Below are positions 46,139-54,177 of a DNA stretch of 64,000 bases, piece by piece. Under the pieces are notes generated by a model, which saw only the letters and a program-made list of their open reading frames with translations, was not told where the DNA came from and searched no databases. The position numbers and the translations under genes are program-made. How positions within the stretch are numbered: the stretch's first letter is position 1; each line of letters starts with the position of its first letter. The DNA comes from Streptomyces griseoaurantiacus (GTDB lineage: Bacteria; Actinomycetota; Actinomycetes; Streptomycetales; Streptomycetaceae): positions 74,791 to 138,790 of the forward strand of contig BNBP01000008.1 in the NCBI GenBank assembly GCA_014656015.1, in the 5' to 3' direction.

Positions 46139-48450
46139 GCACGGACCCCGAGACCACGGAGACGGCCGCGGAGACGGCGGAGCCGGCGGACTCGGCCGCG
46201 CCGACGGCGTCGGCGGAACCGGCGACCTCGGCGGAGGCGGAGGACACGGAGGGCCCCGGGAAGGCGGAGAACGCCGGGAACCCGTCCCCGGAACTGTCCG
46301 AGGCCGAGGCCGAGCTGGAGGCGCAGCGGCAGGAGAGGGAGCGGATCGAGCGGCGCAAGGCCGCCAAGCAGGGTCCGGTGGAGAGCGGGGCCAAGCTCAG
46401 TGGCACCGCCGCGGACCTGCTGGCCGCGGTGCGGGCGGTGGAGAGCGGGGCCAAGCCGGTGGCCGGCGCGTTCAGCGAGCCGCCGCCCGCTCCACGCAGG
46501 GCCGCGCCCGAACCCGTACGGCAGCCCCAGCGGCCGGTGGCTCCCGTAGCCACGCCGACGGCGGCTCCGGTGCCGCCCGAGGAGGCCGTCACGGCGGTCC
46601 GGTCGGTGCTCGCCGAGGGCGGCGCCCCGGCCGCGCTGGCGCAGGGCGCCGCCGCCGCGCTCGGTGCGGGCGCCGAAGGAGTGCTGCGTGAGGACCCCTG
46701 GCAGCTCCTGCGCGTGCCGGGGGTACGGCCCGAGCAGGCCGACGGGTTCGCCCGCGCGCTGCTGGGCGGGGAGGCGGACCCCGGCGACGAGCGGCGGGGC
46801 CGCGCGGTCACCGGGTGGCTGCTCGAACAGGCGGCGCTCGCCGGACACACGGCCCTGGAACTGCCCGCACTGCTCACCGCGCTCGGGCGGTACGCGGTGC
46901 CGGACCCGGACGCGGCGGTGCGGGAGAGCCTCGCGGAGGGCGAGGCGCTGGTCTTCCAGGACGCCCTCGACACCCCCGGCGGTACCGGGACGGGGGCCGC
47001 GGAGAGCCGGGCCGTGCGGGCGGACGACGGCGGCGGGGAGGACGGGGCCGAGGAGGAGGGTCAGGAGCGTCCGGTGCGCGTCCTGGTCGGCCTGGAGCGG
47101 TACGCGCTGGCCGAGGAGAGCCTCGCGGACGGGCTCGGACGGCTCGTGAACTCGGTGCCGAAGCAGGACGGGACGGCCGAGGGCTGGGAGCGGGCGGCCG
47201 AGGCCGCGGGCCGGTCGGCGGCGGAGCTGATCCGGGCCGTGGCCGGGCACGGCCTGGTGCTGCACACCGGCGGGGAGGCCGCCCGGCAGGAGACGGCGGC
47301 CCTGCTGCGGGCGGCGCCCGGGCTGGGCCTGCGGGCCTGGGGCGCGACGCACGGCGCGGGCGGCCGGGAGCGTCTCGCCGCGCAGGTGGCCGGGGACGGC
47401 CCGGCGGGCACGGCCGGTTCGGCCGGTTCGGGTTCGGCCGGCTCCGGCTCCGGTGAGGGGAGTGCGTCTGGCGTGGACGTTGCGGGCGAGGTGCCGCCCG
47501 GTGCGGTCACCGTCGCCGACCTGCTGTCCGGAGGACCGGGCGGGCCGGGCCGGGACACCGAGGGGGCGTTCGCGCTGGACCTGCTCCTCGTGCTGGACGC
47601 GCCGCAGCTCGACGTCGAGACGGCGGCACTGCTCGTGGAGTCGATGCCGGACGGAGCGCGTCTCGTCCTCTCCGGTGACCCGGGGGTGCTGTGGTCGGCC
47701 GGGCCCGGCCGGGTCTTCGCGGACCTGCTGGCCGCGAAGATCTGTCCGCAGGTCGCCTCGCGCACCCCGGATCCCGGTCCGCTCGGCGAGCTGGTCTCGG
47801 GCATCGGCATCGGGGAGCTCAACCAGGTGGCGGCGCCGGGCAAGGAAGTGGTGATCGTGCCGGTGCGGGACGCCGGAGAGGCGGTGCACCGGACCGTGCA
47901 GCTGGTCGCGGACTCGGTGCCGCGTGCGCTCGGGGTGCCGCCCGAGGAGACGGTGGTCGTGACGCCGGGGCACGGCGGCGCGGTCGGCACCCGGGTGCTG
48001 AACACCGCGCTGAAGGAGCGGCTCAACCCGGGGCCGGGGCGGTTCGGCGGCTTCGACCCCGGGGACCGTGTGGTGTACACGCCGGGGCCTGGGCGCGCGG
48101 TGCCGGGCCGGGTCCTCGGGGCCGACGCGGAGGGGCTGAGGCTGGAGTGCGCGGGGCTGCCGGTGGTGGTGCCCCGGGAGCGGGTGGAGCAGGTGGTCCG
48201 GCACGGCTGGGCGCTGACCGCGCACCAGGCGGTCGGGGAGCGGTGGCCGGCGGTGGTCGCGGTCCTGCCCGGGGACGCGGTGCCGGCCCTGTCGCGCCCG
48301 TGGGTGTACACGGCCTTCGGCCGGGCGGAGCGGCATCTGTCCGTGGTGCACGGGGTGGAGCAGGCCCTGCCGCGGGCGGTGGCCGAGGTGGGGGCGAAGC
48401 CGCGGACGACGCGGCTCGGGGTCTTGCTGGGATCGGGTACCGAGCGGTGA
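46135..48450 (+). CDS. RecD2-like protein with degenerate ATPase motifs
   Basis: The 771-residue protein has the RecD2 helicase layout. Helix-hairpin-helix-like DPWQLLRVPGVRPEQADGFA (residues 187-206) is followed by GHTALELPALLTALG (237-251), a P-loop position near 379 and a Walker-B-like LLLVLDAPQLD. PDGARLVLSGDPGVLWSAGPG and a UvrD_C_2-like end (GWALTAHQAVGERWPAVV, VYTAFGRAERHLSVV) complete it. Where RecD2 has GGPGTGKT this protein has GGEAARQE, and the Walker B acidic pair reads DA. ATP hydrolysis is unlikely. The first 150 residues are acidic and disordered. It begins within the stop of the aldo/keto reductase gene. A structural or regulatory DNA-binding role is possible. Confidence 0.75.
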   Translation: MSTDPETTETAAETAEPADSAAPTASAEPATSAEAEDTEGPGKAENAGNPSPELSEAEAELEAQRQERERIERRKAAKQGPVESGAKLSGTAADLLAAVRAVESGAKPVAGAFSEPPPAPRRAAPEPVRQPQRPVAPVATPTAAPVPPEEAVTAVRSVLAEGGAPAALAQGAAAALGAGAEGVLREDPWQLLRVPGVRPEQADGFARALLGGEADPGDERRGRAVTGWLLEQAALAGHTALELPALLTALGRYAVPDPDAAVRESLAEGEALVFQDALDTPGGTGTGAAESRAVRADDGGGEDGAEEEGQERPVRVLVGLERYALAEESLADGLGRLVNSVPKQDGTAEGWERAAEAAGRSAAELIRAVAGHGLVLHTGGEAARQETAALLRAAPGLGLRAWGATHGAGGRERLAAQVAGDGPAGTAGSAGSGSAGSGSGEGSASGVDVAGEVPPGAVTVADLLSGGPGGPGRDTEGAFALDLLLVLDAPQLDVETAALLVESMPDGARLVLSGDPGVLWSAGPGRVFADLLAAKICPQVASRTPDPGPLGELVSGIGIGELNQVAAPGKEVVIVPVRDAGEAVHRTVQLVADSVPRALGVPPEETVVVTPGHGGAVGTRVLNTALKERLNPGPGRFGGFDPGDRVVYTPGPGRAVPGRVLGADAEGLRLECAGLPVVVPRERVEQVVRHGWALTAHQAVGERWPAVVAVLPGDAVPALSRPWVYTAFGRAERHLSVVHGVEQALPRAVAEVGAKPRTTRLGVLLGSGTER

Positions 48451-48567
48451 GCCGGGCCCCTGACGGGTACGTCGCGCGCCGGCCTCGGCCCGCCTCGGCA
48501 CCGGGCACCCGGGAGGACGCGGGAACGCCGATACGCGGGGCCGCATGAGCGCGGGCCCGGGCCGGTA

Positions 48568-48600
48568 CGGCCCCGCGTCCCCGGCGGGGGCGCGGGGCCG
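48568..48600. terminator. Bidirectional terminator
   Basis: A 15-bp stem (48568-48582 and 48586-48600, one G-T pair) with a 3-nt loop separates the convergent RecD2-like and acidic-protein genes. Confidence 0.8.
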
Positions 48601-48605
48601 CCGGG

Positions 48606-49235
48606 TCAGGGCAGGGGGGCCGGGGCGGGGTCGTCGTCCGGGTCGTCGTCGAAGACGGCGCTGATGTCGAAGCGGCAGACGACCTGGGCGGTGTCGGCCT
48701 GGTCGAAGGGGGAATCGAGCCACTCACCGGGCTCGGGCGGGTCGTCGGTGGCGGTGACCCACAGGGTGGAGTCGCCCTCCCCCAGACCGAACTCCTTGTG
48801 ACGGGAGGCGATCTCGTCCGGTTCGTACTCGCCGAAGAGGACACCGAGCGCGCCGTGGACCGTGCCCGACACCTCGTCCGCGGGTTCCTCGGCGGCCTCG
48901 ATGCGCTGCGCCTGCGCGAGCAGCCGCCGCGGTTCGGCCACGACGTAGTCGCGGCGGATCAGCACACTCAGGGCGTGGGGCTCCTCCGGGCCCGTGTACG
49001 GCGGCATGTCCTCGGTGCCGGGGATCTCGAAGGGCGTGACCTCGTCGTAGCGGTCGTAGAGCAGTTCGTCGTACTGCTCGGCCGCGGCGGCGAGCTCGTT
49101 GAACGCTTCGTAGACGGCCGGGTCGTCCTCACCCGACCTGCGTTCGACCGCGGCCAGATGGCGGTCGAGCGCGGTCTTGACCGCCTCGGCGGCGGCGCGT
49201 ACCTCGGCAGCGGTGGGCTGCACTGCATCAGACAT
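48606..49235 (-). CDS. Conserved acidic protein of unknown function
   Basis: The 209-residue protein is acidic, without signal peptide or membrane span. It starts MSDAVQPTAAEVRAAAEAVKTALDRHLAAVE, a likely helix. It then has a conserved-looking DELLYDRYDEVTPFEIPGTED segment and a middle region with VLIRRDYVVAEPRRLLAQAQRIEA, and ends with an Asp/Pro/Ala tail. I do not recognise the family. It is divergent, 47 bases away, from a DUF5703 gene, so their promoters overlap. An ATG 13 codons upstream is a weaker start. Confidence 0.65.
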   Translation of the reverse strand: MSDAVQPTAAEVRAAAEAVKTALDRHLAAVERRSGEDDPAVYEAFNELAAAAEQYDELLYDRYDEVTPFEIPGTEDMPPYTGPEEPHALSVLIRRDYVVAEPRRLLAQAQRIEAAEEPADEVSGTVHGALGVLFGEYEPDEIASRHKEFGLGEGDSTLWVTATDDPPEPGEWLDSPFDQADTAQVVCRFDISAVFDDDPDDDPAPAPLP

Positions 49236-49282
49236 AGTGCAGACGCTATCCGTACCGGGCCCGTGCCCGCACAATAGATGCG

Positions 49283-49471
49283 ATGCCGGAATACGAATTT
49301 GTCGACGTGTACGTGCCGCGCGGGGTCTCCCGCAAGGAGGCGACGCGTCTGCTGACGGACCATGCCGAGTACGGACACTGGGAGTTGCACCGTCTGAGCC
49401 TCATGCGGGACGGCAGCCGCAGGGTGCGGTTGCGCCGGCGGATCATCCGCCAGGTGCGGGCCACGTGGTGA
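49283..49471 (+). CDS. DUF5703 family small basic protein
   Basis: The 62-residue protein starts MPEYEFVDVYVPRGVSRKEATRLLTDHAEYGHWELHR and ends with a strongly basic RRVRLRRRIIRQVRATW, the conserved actinobacterial DUF5703 layout. No function is known. The basic tail could bind nucleic acid or membrane phosphates. It is followed by a 15-bp hairpin and a 17-bp minisatellite. Confidence 0.8.
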   Translation: MPEYEFVDVYVPRGVSRKEATRLLTDHAEYGHWELHRLSLMRDGSRRVRLRRRIIRQVRATW

Positions 49472-49555
49472 GCGGGGACGGACAGCCCAGGGACGGACGG
49501 CGCCAGGACGGAGAACGGGCGAGACAGGGACCGGACAGGGAACGGACGGAACGAC

Positions 49556-49589
49556 CGGAGCGGGCCCCGCGAGTGCGGGGCCCGCTCCG
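49556..49589 (+). terminator. Terminator after the DUF5703 gene
   Basis: A perfect 15-bp stem (49556-49570 and 49575-49589) with a 4-nt loop, directly before the tandem repeat. Confidence 0.85.
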
Positions 49590-49601
49590 CTGTCCTTGCC
49601 G

Positions 49602-49732
49602 CTCCGGCGGCCGGGCCGCTCCGGTGCCCGTGCCGCTCTGGTGCCCGTAAGGCTCCGGTGCCCGTCGGACTCCGGTGCCCGTCGGACTCCGGTGCCCGTC
49701 GGACTCTGGTGCCCGTCGGGCTCCGGTGTCAG
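49602..49732. repeat. 17-bp tandem repeat (minisatellite), about 7.7 copies
   Basis: The unit CTCCGGTGCCCGTCGGA repeats head to tail with changes in the last four bases. Copies start at 49602 (degenerate), 49619, 49636, 49653, 49670, 49687, 49704 and 49721 (partial). The three copies from 49653 are identical. Seventeen is not a multiple of three, so it is not protein-coding. It lies between the convergent DUF5703 and chpC genes. Confidence 0.9.
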
Positions 49733-49745
49733 TACCGGGCCGGGG

Positions 49746-50558
49746 TCAGCGCGCTCCCGCGCGGGAGCGGCGGTAGAGCAGGGTGCCGCCCAGCAGCGCG
49801 GCGGCGCCCGCCGGGACCAGCAGGCCGAGCGACTCGCTGCCGGTGTGCGCGAGCTGTGCCTCGGCCGCGGGCTGCGTCAGGGTGGACCGGGAGCCCGGGT
49901 GGTGGGCCTGCACGGCGCTGCCGCCGCCCGGCTTGGCCGGCGTGTGGGGCGTGACGCCCTCGCCGCCGCCGGGGGGCGTGGTGTGGCCGGGCGGGGTGTG
50001 GCGCACCGGCGGGGCCGGGGTGTCCTCGCCGGGGGTGTTGACGCAGTCGTTGCCGGTGACCGGGTTGCCCAGGCCGACGGCGGTGATGTTGTTGCCGCAG
50101 ACGTTCACGGGGACGTCGACGGGCACCTCGACGTGGTTGCCGGAGCCGACGCCGGGCGAGCCGCCGGTGTGTCCGTGGGCGCCCGAGCCGCCGCCGTGGC
50201 CGCCGTGGCCGCCGCCGGAGCGGTCGTCCTCGCCGTAGCCGCCGTGTCCGCCGTGGCCCTGCCCGTGACCGCCGCCGCGGTGGCCGCCGTGGCGGTCGCC
50301 CGAGTGGTTGCCGCCACCCTGGTTGACGCAGGCGTTGCCGGCCGCCGGGTTGAGCAGTCCGACCACGTTCACGGTGTTGCCGCAGACGTTCACCGGCACG
50401 TGCACCGGCGCCTGCACCGAGTTGCCCGACAGCACGCCGGGAGAGTCCGAGGCGGCGCCGTTGGCCGCCGAGTCGGCGTGCGCGTAGCCACCGGTGACGG
50501 CGAGTACGCCGGTCGCCGCGGCCACGGTCATGAGGCCCTTGCGGGTGACCTGTCGCAT
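49746..50558 (-). CDS. chpC: Long chaplin, sortase-anchored (ChpC-like)
   Basis: Long chaplins are attached to the cell wall of aerial hyphae and help anchor the short chaplins that make the surface hydrophobic. The 270-residue precursor has a signal peptide ending near AHA (residue 28). Two chaplin domains carry the Cys pair (VNVCGNTVNVVGLLNPAAGNACVN and VNVCGNNITAVGLGNPVTGNDCVN), with a His/Gly-rich linker between them. A C-terminal sortase signal LAHTG, hydrophobic span and basic tail follow. The ATG has AGGAA upstream. The chpH gene lies 223 bases upstream on the same strand, the order known in S. coelicolor. Confidence 0.95.
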   Translation of the reverse strand: MRQVTRKGLMTVAAATGVLAVTGGYAHADSAANGAASDSPGVLSGNSVQAPVHVPVNVCGNTVNVVGLLNPAAGNACVNQGGGNHSGDRHGGHRGGGHGQGHGGHGGYGEDDRSGGGHGGHGGGSGAHGHTGGSPGVGSGNHVEVPVDVPVNVCGNNITAVGLGNPVTGNDCVNTPGEDTPAPPVRHTPPGHTTPPGGGEGVTPHTPAKPGGGSAVQAHHPGSRSTLTQPAAEAQLAHTGSESLGLLVPAGAAALLGGTLLYRRSRAGAR

Positions 50559-50781
50559 TGCTGATTCCTGCTTTCGACCTTGTCCTGGTTGTCCCGGACC
50601 GAGCCGGCCGCCCCGGAGGTGCCGGACGCCGTGGCGGGTCGGGACGAAGAGCGGTGGGGGACGCGGCGACGGAGAGTGACAGACGTGCCGCGGGAGGCGT
50701 GGGGAACCGGTCGGCCCCGGGGTGCGCGGCGCGCGCCCCGGGGCCGGCGGACTCAGACCCTCGTGAGACGGGGCCGCGACG

Positions 50782-51015
50782 TCACTTGTTGACGCAGGCG
50801 TTCCCGAAGGCCGGGTTGAGCAGCCCGATCACGGAGATCGTGTTCCCGCAGACGTTCACCGGAACGTGCACGGGCACCTGGATGACGTTGCCGGAGACGA
50901 CACCCGGGGAGTGCACGGCGGCACCCTGGGCACCGGAGTCGGCGACGGCCAGACCGGCACCGGCGAGAACCAGGCCGCTCGTGGCGGCGGCAGCGGCGAC
51001 AACCTTCTTGATCAT
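50782..51015 (-). CDS. chpH: Short chaplin ChpH
   Basis: The 77-residue precursor is a short chaplin. After the signal peptide (MIKKVVAAAAATSGLVLAGAG...AVA) the mature part is one chaplin domain with Cys pairs in PVNVCGNTISVIGLLNPAFGNACVN. Secreted chaplins assemble into amyloid-like fibrils at the air-water interface and let aerial hyphae grow into air. The ATG is preceded by the strong site GAGGAGGAATTC. An ATG 6 codons upstream would remove that site, so it is rejected. An upstream sequence can pair with the ribosome-binding region (see 51019-51091). Confidence 0.95.
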   Translation of the reverse strand: MIKKVVAAAAATSGLVLAGAGLAVADSGAQGAAVHSPGVVSGNVIQVPVHVPVNVCGNTISVIGLLNPAFGNACVNK

Positions 51016-51018
51016 GAA

Positions 51019-51091
51019 TTCCTCCTCGTTCACAAACCCTTTGGCATAGGCGATCCCGACCTCGGATCGCAGTACCTGTAACGAGGAGGAA
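51019..51091 (-). promoter_or_regulatory. Anti-Shine-Dalgarno inverted repeat in the chpH leader
   Basis: The 12-base AACGAGGAGGAA that holds the chpH ribosome-binding site (51030-51019 on the minus strand) has a perfect complement 47 bases upstream (51091-51080). If the transcript starts upstream of 51091, the two can pair and hide the ribosome-binding site. On the plus strand the upstream copy reads as a ribosome-binding site itself, 3 bases before an ATG. Confidence 0.5.
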
Positions 51092-51231
51092 CTAATGAGG
51101 CTACGAGCTTATGGTCGCATTCACCCGTCCCGGTGATCTTCGTACGCACTGGCGAATCGGCTCGCCGCCCCACGCGCTCCCCCGCGCCCCACGGCCCGCT
51201 CCAGGACGTGCGGCCGCGCGGAGCGGGGAGT

Positions 51232-52557
51232 TCAGGAGGCGTCGAGGAAGCGGTCGAGCACGCGTACGCCGAACTGGAGCGCGTCCACCGGCACCCGCTC
51301 GTCGACGCCGTGGAACATGCCCGCGAAGTCCAGCTCCGGCGGCAGCTTCAGCGGGGCGAAGCCGAAGCAGCGGATGCCGAGGTCGTCGAAGGACTTGGCG
51401 TCGGTGCCGCCGGAGAGCATGTACGGCACGGCGCGGGCGATCGGGTCCTCGGCGACCAGCGCCGTCTGCATCGCCTCGACCAGCGCGCCGTCGAAGGTGG
51501 TCTCCACGGCCTTGTCGGCGTGCACGTCCTCGCGCCGCACGCGGGGGCCGAGGAGGCGGTCGACATCGGCGAGGAACTCCTCCTCGTGGCCCGGCAGGAA
51601 GCGTCCGTCGACGTACGCGGTGGCCTGGCCCGGGATGACGTTGACCTTGTAACCCGCGCCGAGCTGGGTGGGGTTGGCGGTGTTGCGCAGGGTCGCGCCG
51701 ATCAGCTTGGCGATGCCGCCGAGCCGGTTGATCGTCGCCTCCATGTCCTCGGGGTCGAGCTCCAGGCCGAGGGCGTCGCCGAGTTCGTCGAGGAAGTGGC
51801 GGGTGGTCTTGGTGACGCGGACCGGGAACTCGTGCCGGCCGAGCCGGGCCACCGCCTCGGACAGCTCGGTGATGGCGTTGTCCTTGTGGATCATCGAGCC
51901 GTGGCCGGCGGTGCCGTCCACGGTCAGCTTCATCCAGTGCATGCCCTTCTCGGCCGTCTCCACCAGATACAGCCGCAGCTGCTCGTTGACCGAGAAGGAG
52001 AAGCCGCCGACCTCGCCGATCGCCTCGGTGACGCCCTCGAAGAGGTCCGGGTGGTTGTCGACGAGATGCCGGGCGCCCCAGGTGCCGCCGGCCTCCTCGT
52101 CGGCGAGGAAGGCCAGCACGATGTCGCGCGGCGGCCGGCGCCCGCTGCGCAGCCGGTCGCGGACGACCGCGAGGGTCATGGCGTCCATGTCCTTCATGTC
52201 GACCGCGCCCCGGCCCCAGACGCACCCGTCGGCGATCTCGCCGGAGAACGGGTCGTGGGTCCAGTCCGCCGCGTTGGCGGGGACGACGTCGGTGTGGCCG
52301 TGGATCAGCAGCGCGGGGCGGGAGGGGTCCTCGCCCTGGATGCGGGCCACGGTGGAGGCCCGGCCCTTGTGGGACTCGATGATCCGCGGTTCGAGGCCGA
52401 CCTCGGCGAGCTTCTCGGCGACGTACTCGGCCGCCTTCCGCTCGCCGGGCCCGGAGTGGTCGCCGTAGTTGCTGGTGTCGATCCGGATCAGGTCGCGGCA
52501 GAGGTCGACGACCTCGTCCTCGCCCCTGACGGTCCCGGCCGTGCCCGTGTCGCTCAC
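51232..52557 (-). CDS. M20-family metallopeptidase
   Basis: The 441-residue protein is an M20 di-zinc amidohydrolase of the ArgE/DapE/carboxypeptidase group. Zinc and catalytic residues lie in LLIHGHTDVVPANAADW, VWGRGAVDMKDMDA, LAFLADEEAGGTWGA (Glu-Glu pair) and the distal MFHGVDERVPVD His. The dimerisation domain insert is around GTAGHGSMIHKDNAITELSE. The GTG start is supported by GGGAGGAAGC upstream. No signal peptide is visible, so it acts in the cytoplasm. The exact substrate (peptide or acyl amino acid) is not clear. It is divergent from the tRNA-Leu gene side. Confidence 0.9.
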   Translation of the reverse strand: MSDTGTAGTVRGEDEVVDLCRDLIRIDTSNYGDHSGPGERKAAEYVAEKLAEVGLEPRIIESHKGRASTVARIQGEDPSRPALLIHGHTDVVPANAADWTHDPFSGEIADGCVWGRGAVDMKDMDAMTLAVVRDRLRSGRRPPRDIVLAFLADEEAGGTWGARHLVDNHPDLFEGVTEAIGEVGGFSFSVNEQLRLYLVETAEKGMHWMKLTVDGTAGHGSMIHKDNAITELSEAVARLGRHEFPVRVTKTTRHFLDELGDALGLELDPEDMEATINRLGGIAKLIGATLRNTANPTQLGAGYKVNVIPGQATAYVDGRFLPGHEEEFLADVDRLLGPRVRREDVHADKAVETTFDGALVEAMQTALVAEDPIARAVPYMLSGGTDAKSFDDLGIRCFGFAPLKLPPELDFAGMFHGVDERVPVDALQFGVRVLDRFLDAS

Positions 52558-52779
52558 GCTGCTTCCTCCCACTGTCCCCGCCGCTGGGTTCGCCGCCGCC
52601 GGGTGCCTGGTGCTGGTCCCTGCCATCCTGCCCCCGACCCCGTCCGGTCCCCAAGGCCGCGCCCGGCCCGTCACACGCCGTTCACCGGGAGCGACGGCTG
52701 GGAGGTGATCGGGGGCCCCGGAAAGTTTGGTAATGTTTCCTTCGTCGCCGCGGGGAGAAACCCGCACGACACACACCTT

Positions 52780-52864
52780 GTCCGGGTGGCGGAATGGCAG
52801 ACGCGCTAGCTTGAGGTGCTAGTGCCCTTTATCGGGCGTGGGGGTTCAAGTCCCCCCTCGGACA
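52780..52864 (+). tRNA. tRNA-Leu (anticodon GAG)
   Basis: A class II tRNA with a seven-base-pair acceptor stem (one G-T pair) and A as discriminator. The anticodon stem CTAGC/GCTAG closes the loop TTGAGGT, so the anticodon is GAG and reads CUC and CUU. A long variable arm (around 52822-52839) and the TTCAAGTCC T-loop region follow. CCA is not encoded. Confidence 0.96.
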
Positions 52865-52876
52865 CGTTGCTCAAGT

Positions 52877-52910
52877 GGACCCCCGGTCGGCCTCCGGCCG
52901 CCGGGGGTCC
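52877..52910 (+). terminator. Terminator after tRNA-Leu
   Basis: Ten-bp arms (52877-52886 and 52901-52910) with further internal pairing are followed by TCTTGT. It lies 13 bases past the tRNA. Confidence 0.75.
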
Positions 52911-52947
52911 TCTTGTCGTGCCCTTCGTGACCCAGGGGGTTCCTTCG

Positions 52948-53331
52948 ATGGCAGACCGGTCCGGACGTCCGTGTCCCTGCGGCAGCGGTGAGACGTACGC
53001 GGGGTGCTGCGGGCGGTACGTGTCCGGGGCGGCCGCGGCGCCGACCGCCGAGGCGCTGATGCGGTCCCGCTACAGCGCGTTCGTGGTGGGCGAGGAGGCG
53101 TATCTGCTGCGCACCTGGCATCCGCGGACCCGGCCGCCGCGCGTCGAACTCGACCCGCGGACCCGGTGGACGGGGCTGGAGGTGCTGGGGACGACCGGCG
53201 GCTCCACCTTCCACACCACCGCGACGGTGACCTTCCGCGCCTCCTACCGGGGCGGCTCGCTGCACGAGCGGAGCCGCTTCGAGCGGGTCGACGGGGCATG
53301 GGCGTACGTCGACGGGGACTTCCTCGACTGA
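52948..53331 (+). CDS. YchJ/UPF0225-type SEC-C zinc protein
   Basis: The 127-residue protein starts with a SEC-C-like zinc motif (CPCGSGETYAGCCG, residues 8-21). The conserved APTAEALMRSRYSAFVVGEEAYLLRTWHP segment and the NTF2-like WTGLEVLGTTGGSTFHTTATVTF...ASYRG...HERSRFERVDGAWAYVDGD region follow. The E. coli homologue is YchJ. The role is not known, but SEC-C motifs bind zinc and contact SecB-like or nucleic acid partners. The ATG lies 84 bases after the tRNA. A 14-base direct repeat follows its stop. Confidence 0.9.
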   Translation: MADRSGRPCPCGSGETYAGCCGRYVSGAAAAPTAEALMRSRYSAFVVGEEAYLLRTWHPRTRPPRVELDPRTRWTGLEVLGTTGGSTFHTTATVTFRASYRGGSLHERSRFERVDGAWAYVDGDFLD

Positions 53332-53384
53332 CTTCGCCGACGGGACTTCGCCGACGGGGGCTTCCTCGGCCGGGCTCCGCACCC

Positions 53385-54086
53385 CTACGGTGCCAGGATG
53401 TCCAGTTCGTGGAGCGCACCGACGGTGATCTCGCGGGTGAGGTCCTCGGCCGCCCCGGCGTCGCGCGCGCGGACGGCCTCGGCGAGGCGGACGTGCAGGG
53501 TGACGGCGGCCGGGTCGGGGTCCTCGAACATCACGTCGTGGTGGGTGCGCCCCGAGAGGACCTCCGCGACGACGTCGCCGAGGCGGGCGAACATCTCGTT
53601 GCCCGACGCGGTGAGGATGATCCGGTGGAAGGCCACGTCGTGGAGGAGGTAGCCCTCCAGCTGGTGGCCGCGCGAGGTGGCGATCATGCCGAGGGCGCAG
53701 TCGGTCAGCGCGGCGCACTGCTCGGAGGTGGCGTGCCGGGCGGCGAGACCCGCGGCGACCGGTTCGATCGCGGAGCGCAACACCGTGAGCGAGCGCAGCT
53801 GCTGGGGGCGGTCGGCGCCGGCCAGCCGCCAGCGGATGACCTGGGGGTCGTAGACGTTCCACTCGTCCTTGGGGCGGACGGTGACGCCGACCCGGCGGCG
53901 GGACTCCACGAGGTGCATCGACTCCAGCACACGGACGGCCTCGCGCATCACGGAGCGGGACACCTCGAAGCGCTGGGCCAGTTCGTCGGTGCGCAGCACA
54001 CTGCCCGGCGGGTACTCGCCCGCGGTGATGGACGGTCCGAGAGTGTCCAGGACGTGTCCGTGCAGTCCTCGGCCCCCAATGGTCAT
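53385..54086 (-). CDS. gntR: FadR-type GntR-family regulator, probable gluconate repressor
   Basis: The 233-residue protein has an N-terminal winged HTH (LRTDELAQRFEVSRSVMREAVRVLESMHLVESRRRVGVTV). The FCD effector domain carries its metal-site residues (LLHDVAFHRIILTASGNEMF and VTLHVRLAEAV). It lies next to and divergent from gntK and gntP, so it should repress gluconate uptake and phosphorylation when the inducer is absent. The start is ATG (MTIGGRG). A GTG two codons upstream is an alternative, and neither has a strong ribosome-binding site. The name is by position and family. Confidence 0.88.
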   Translation of the reverse strand: MTIGGRGLHGHVLDTLGPSITAGEYPPGSVLRTDELAQRFEVSRSVMREAVRVLESMHLVESRRRVGVTVRPKDEWNVYDPQVIRWRLAGADRPQQLRSLTVLRSAIEPVAAGLAARHATSEQCAALTDCALGMIATSRGHQLEGYLLHDVAFHRIILTASGNEMFARLGDVVAEVLSGRTHHDVMFEDPDPAAVTLHVRLAEAVRARDAGAAEDLTREITVGALHELDILAP

Positions 54087-54120
54087 GGGCACAGCGTACG
54101 GGGGTGTTCACAGCACGCAA

Positions 54121-54131
54121 AAGTCAGACTT
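54121..54131. promoter_or_regulatory. Small palindrome in the gntR-gntK gap
   Basis: AAGTCAGACTT is a palindrome with 5-base arms around a central base, 34 bases upstream of gntR in an AT-richer stretch that probably holds both promoters. It is a candidate operator for the GntR protein. Confidence 0.4.
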
Positions 54132-54177
54132 ATTCATCACAGGGTCTTGAAAAAGTCCTACCTTATGGGTTTCAGTG

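Noticed and set aside
46117..48723. Long minus-strand open frame opposite the RecD2-like gene
   Set aside because: Arg/Pro/Gly-rich shadow translation. The plus-strand frame has recognisable RecD2 segments and a coupled start.
53331..53358. 14-base direct repeat after the YchJ-type gene
   Set aside because: Two copies of ACTTCGCCGACGGG are a small local duplication with no sign of a target-site duplication or element.
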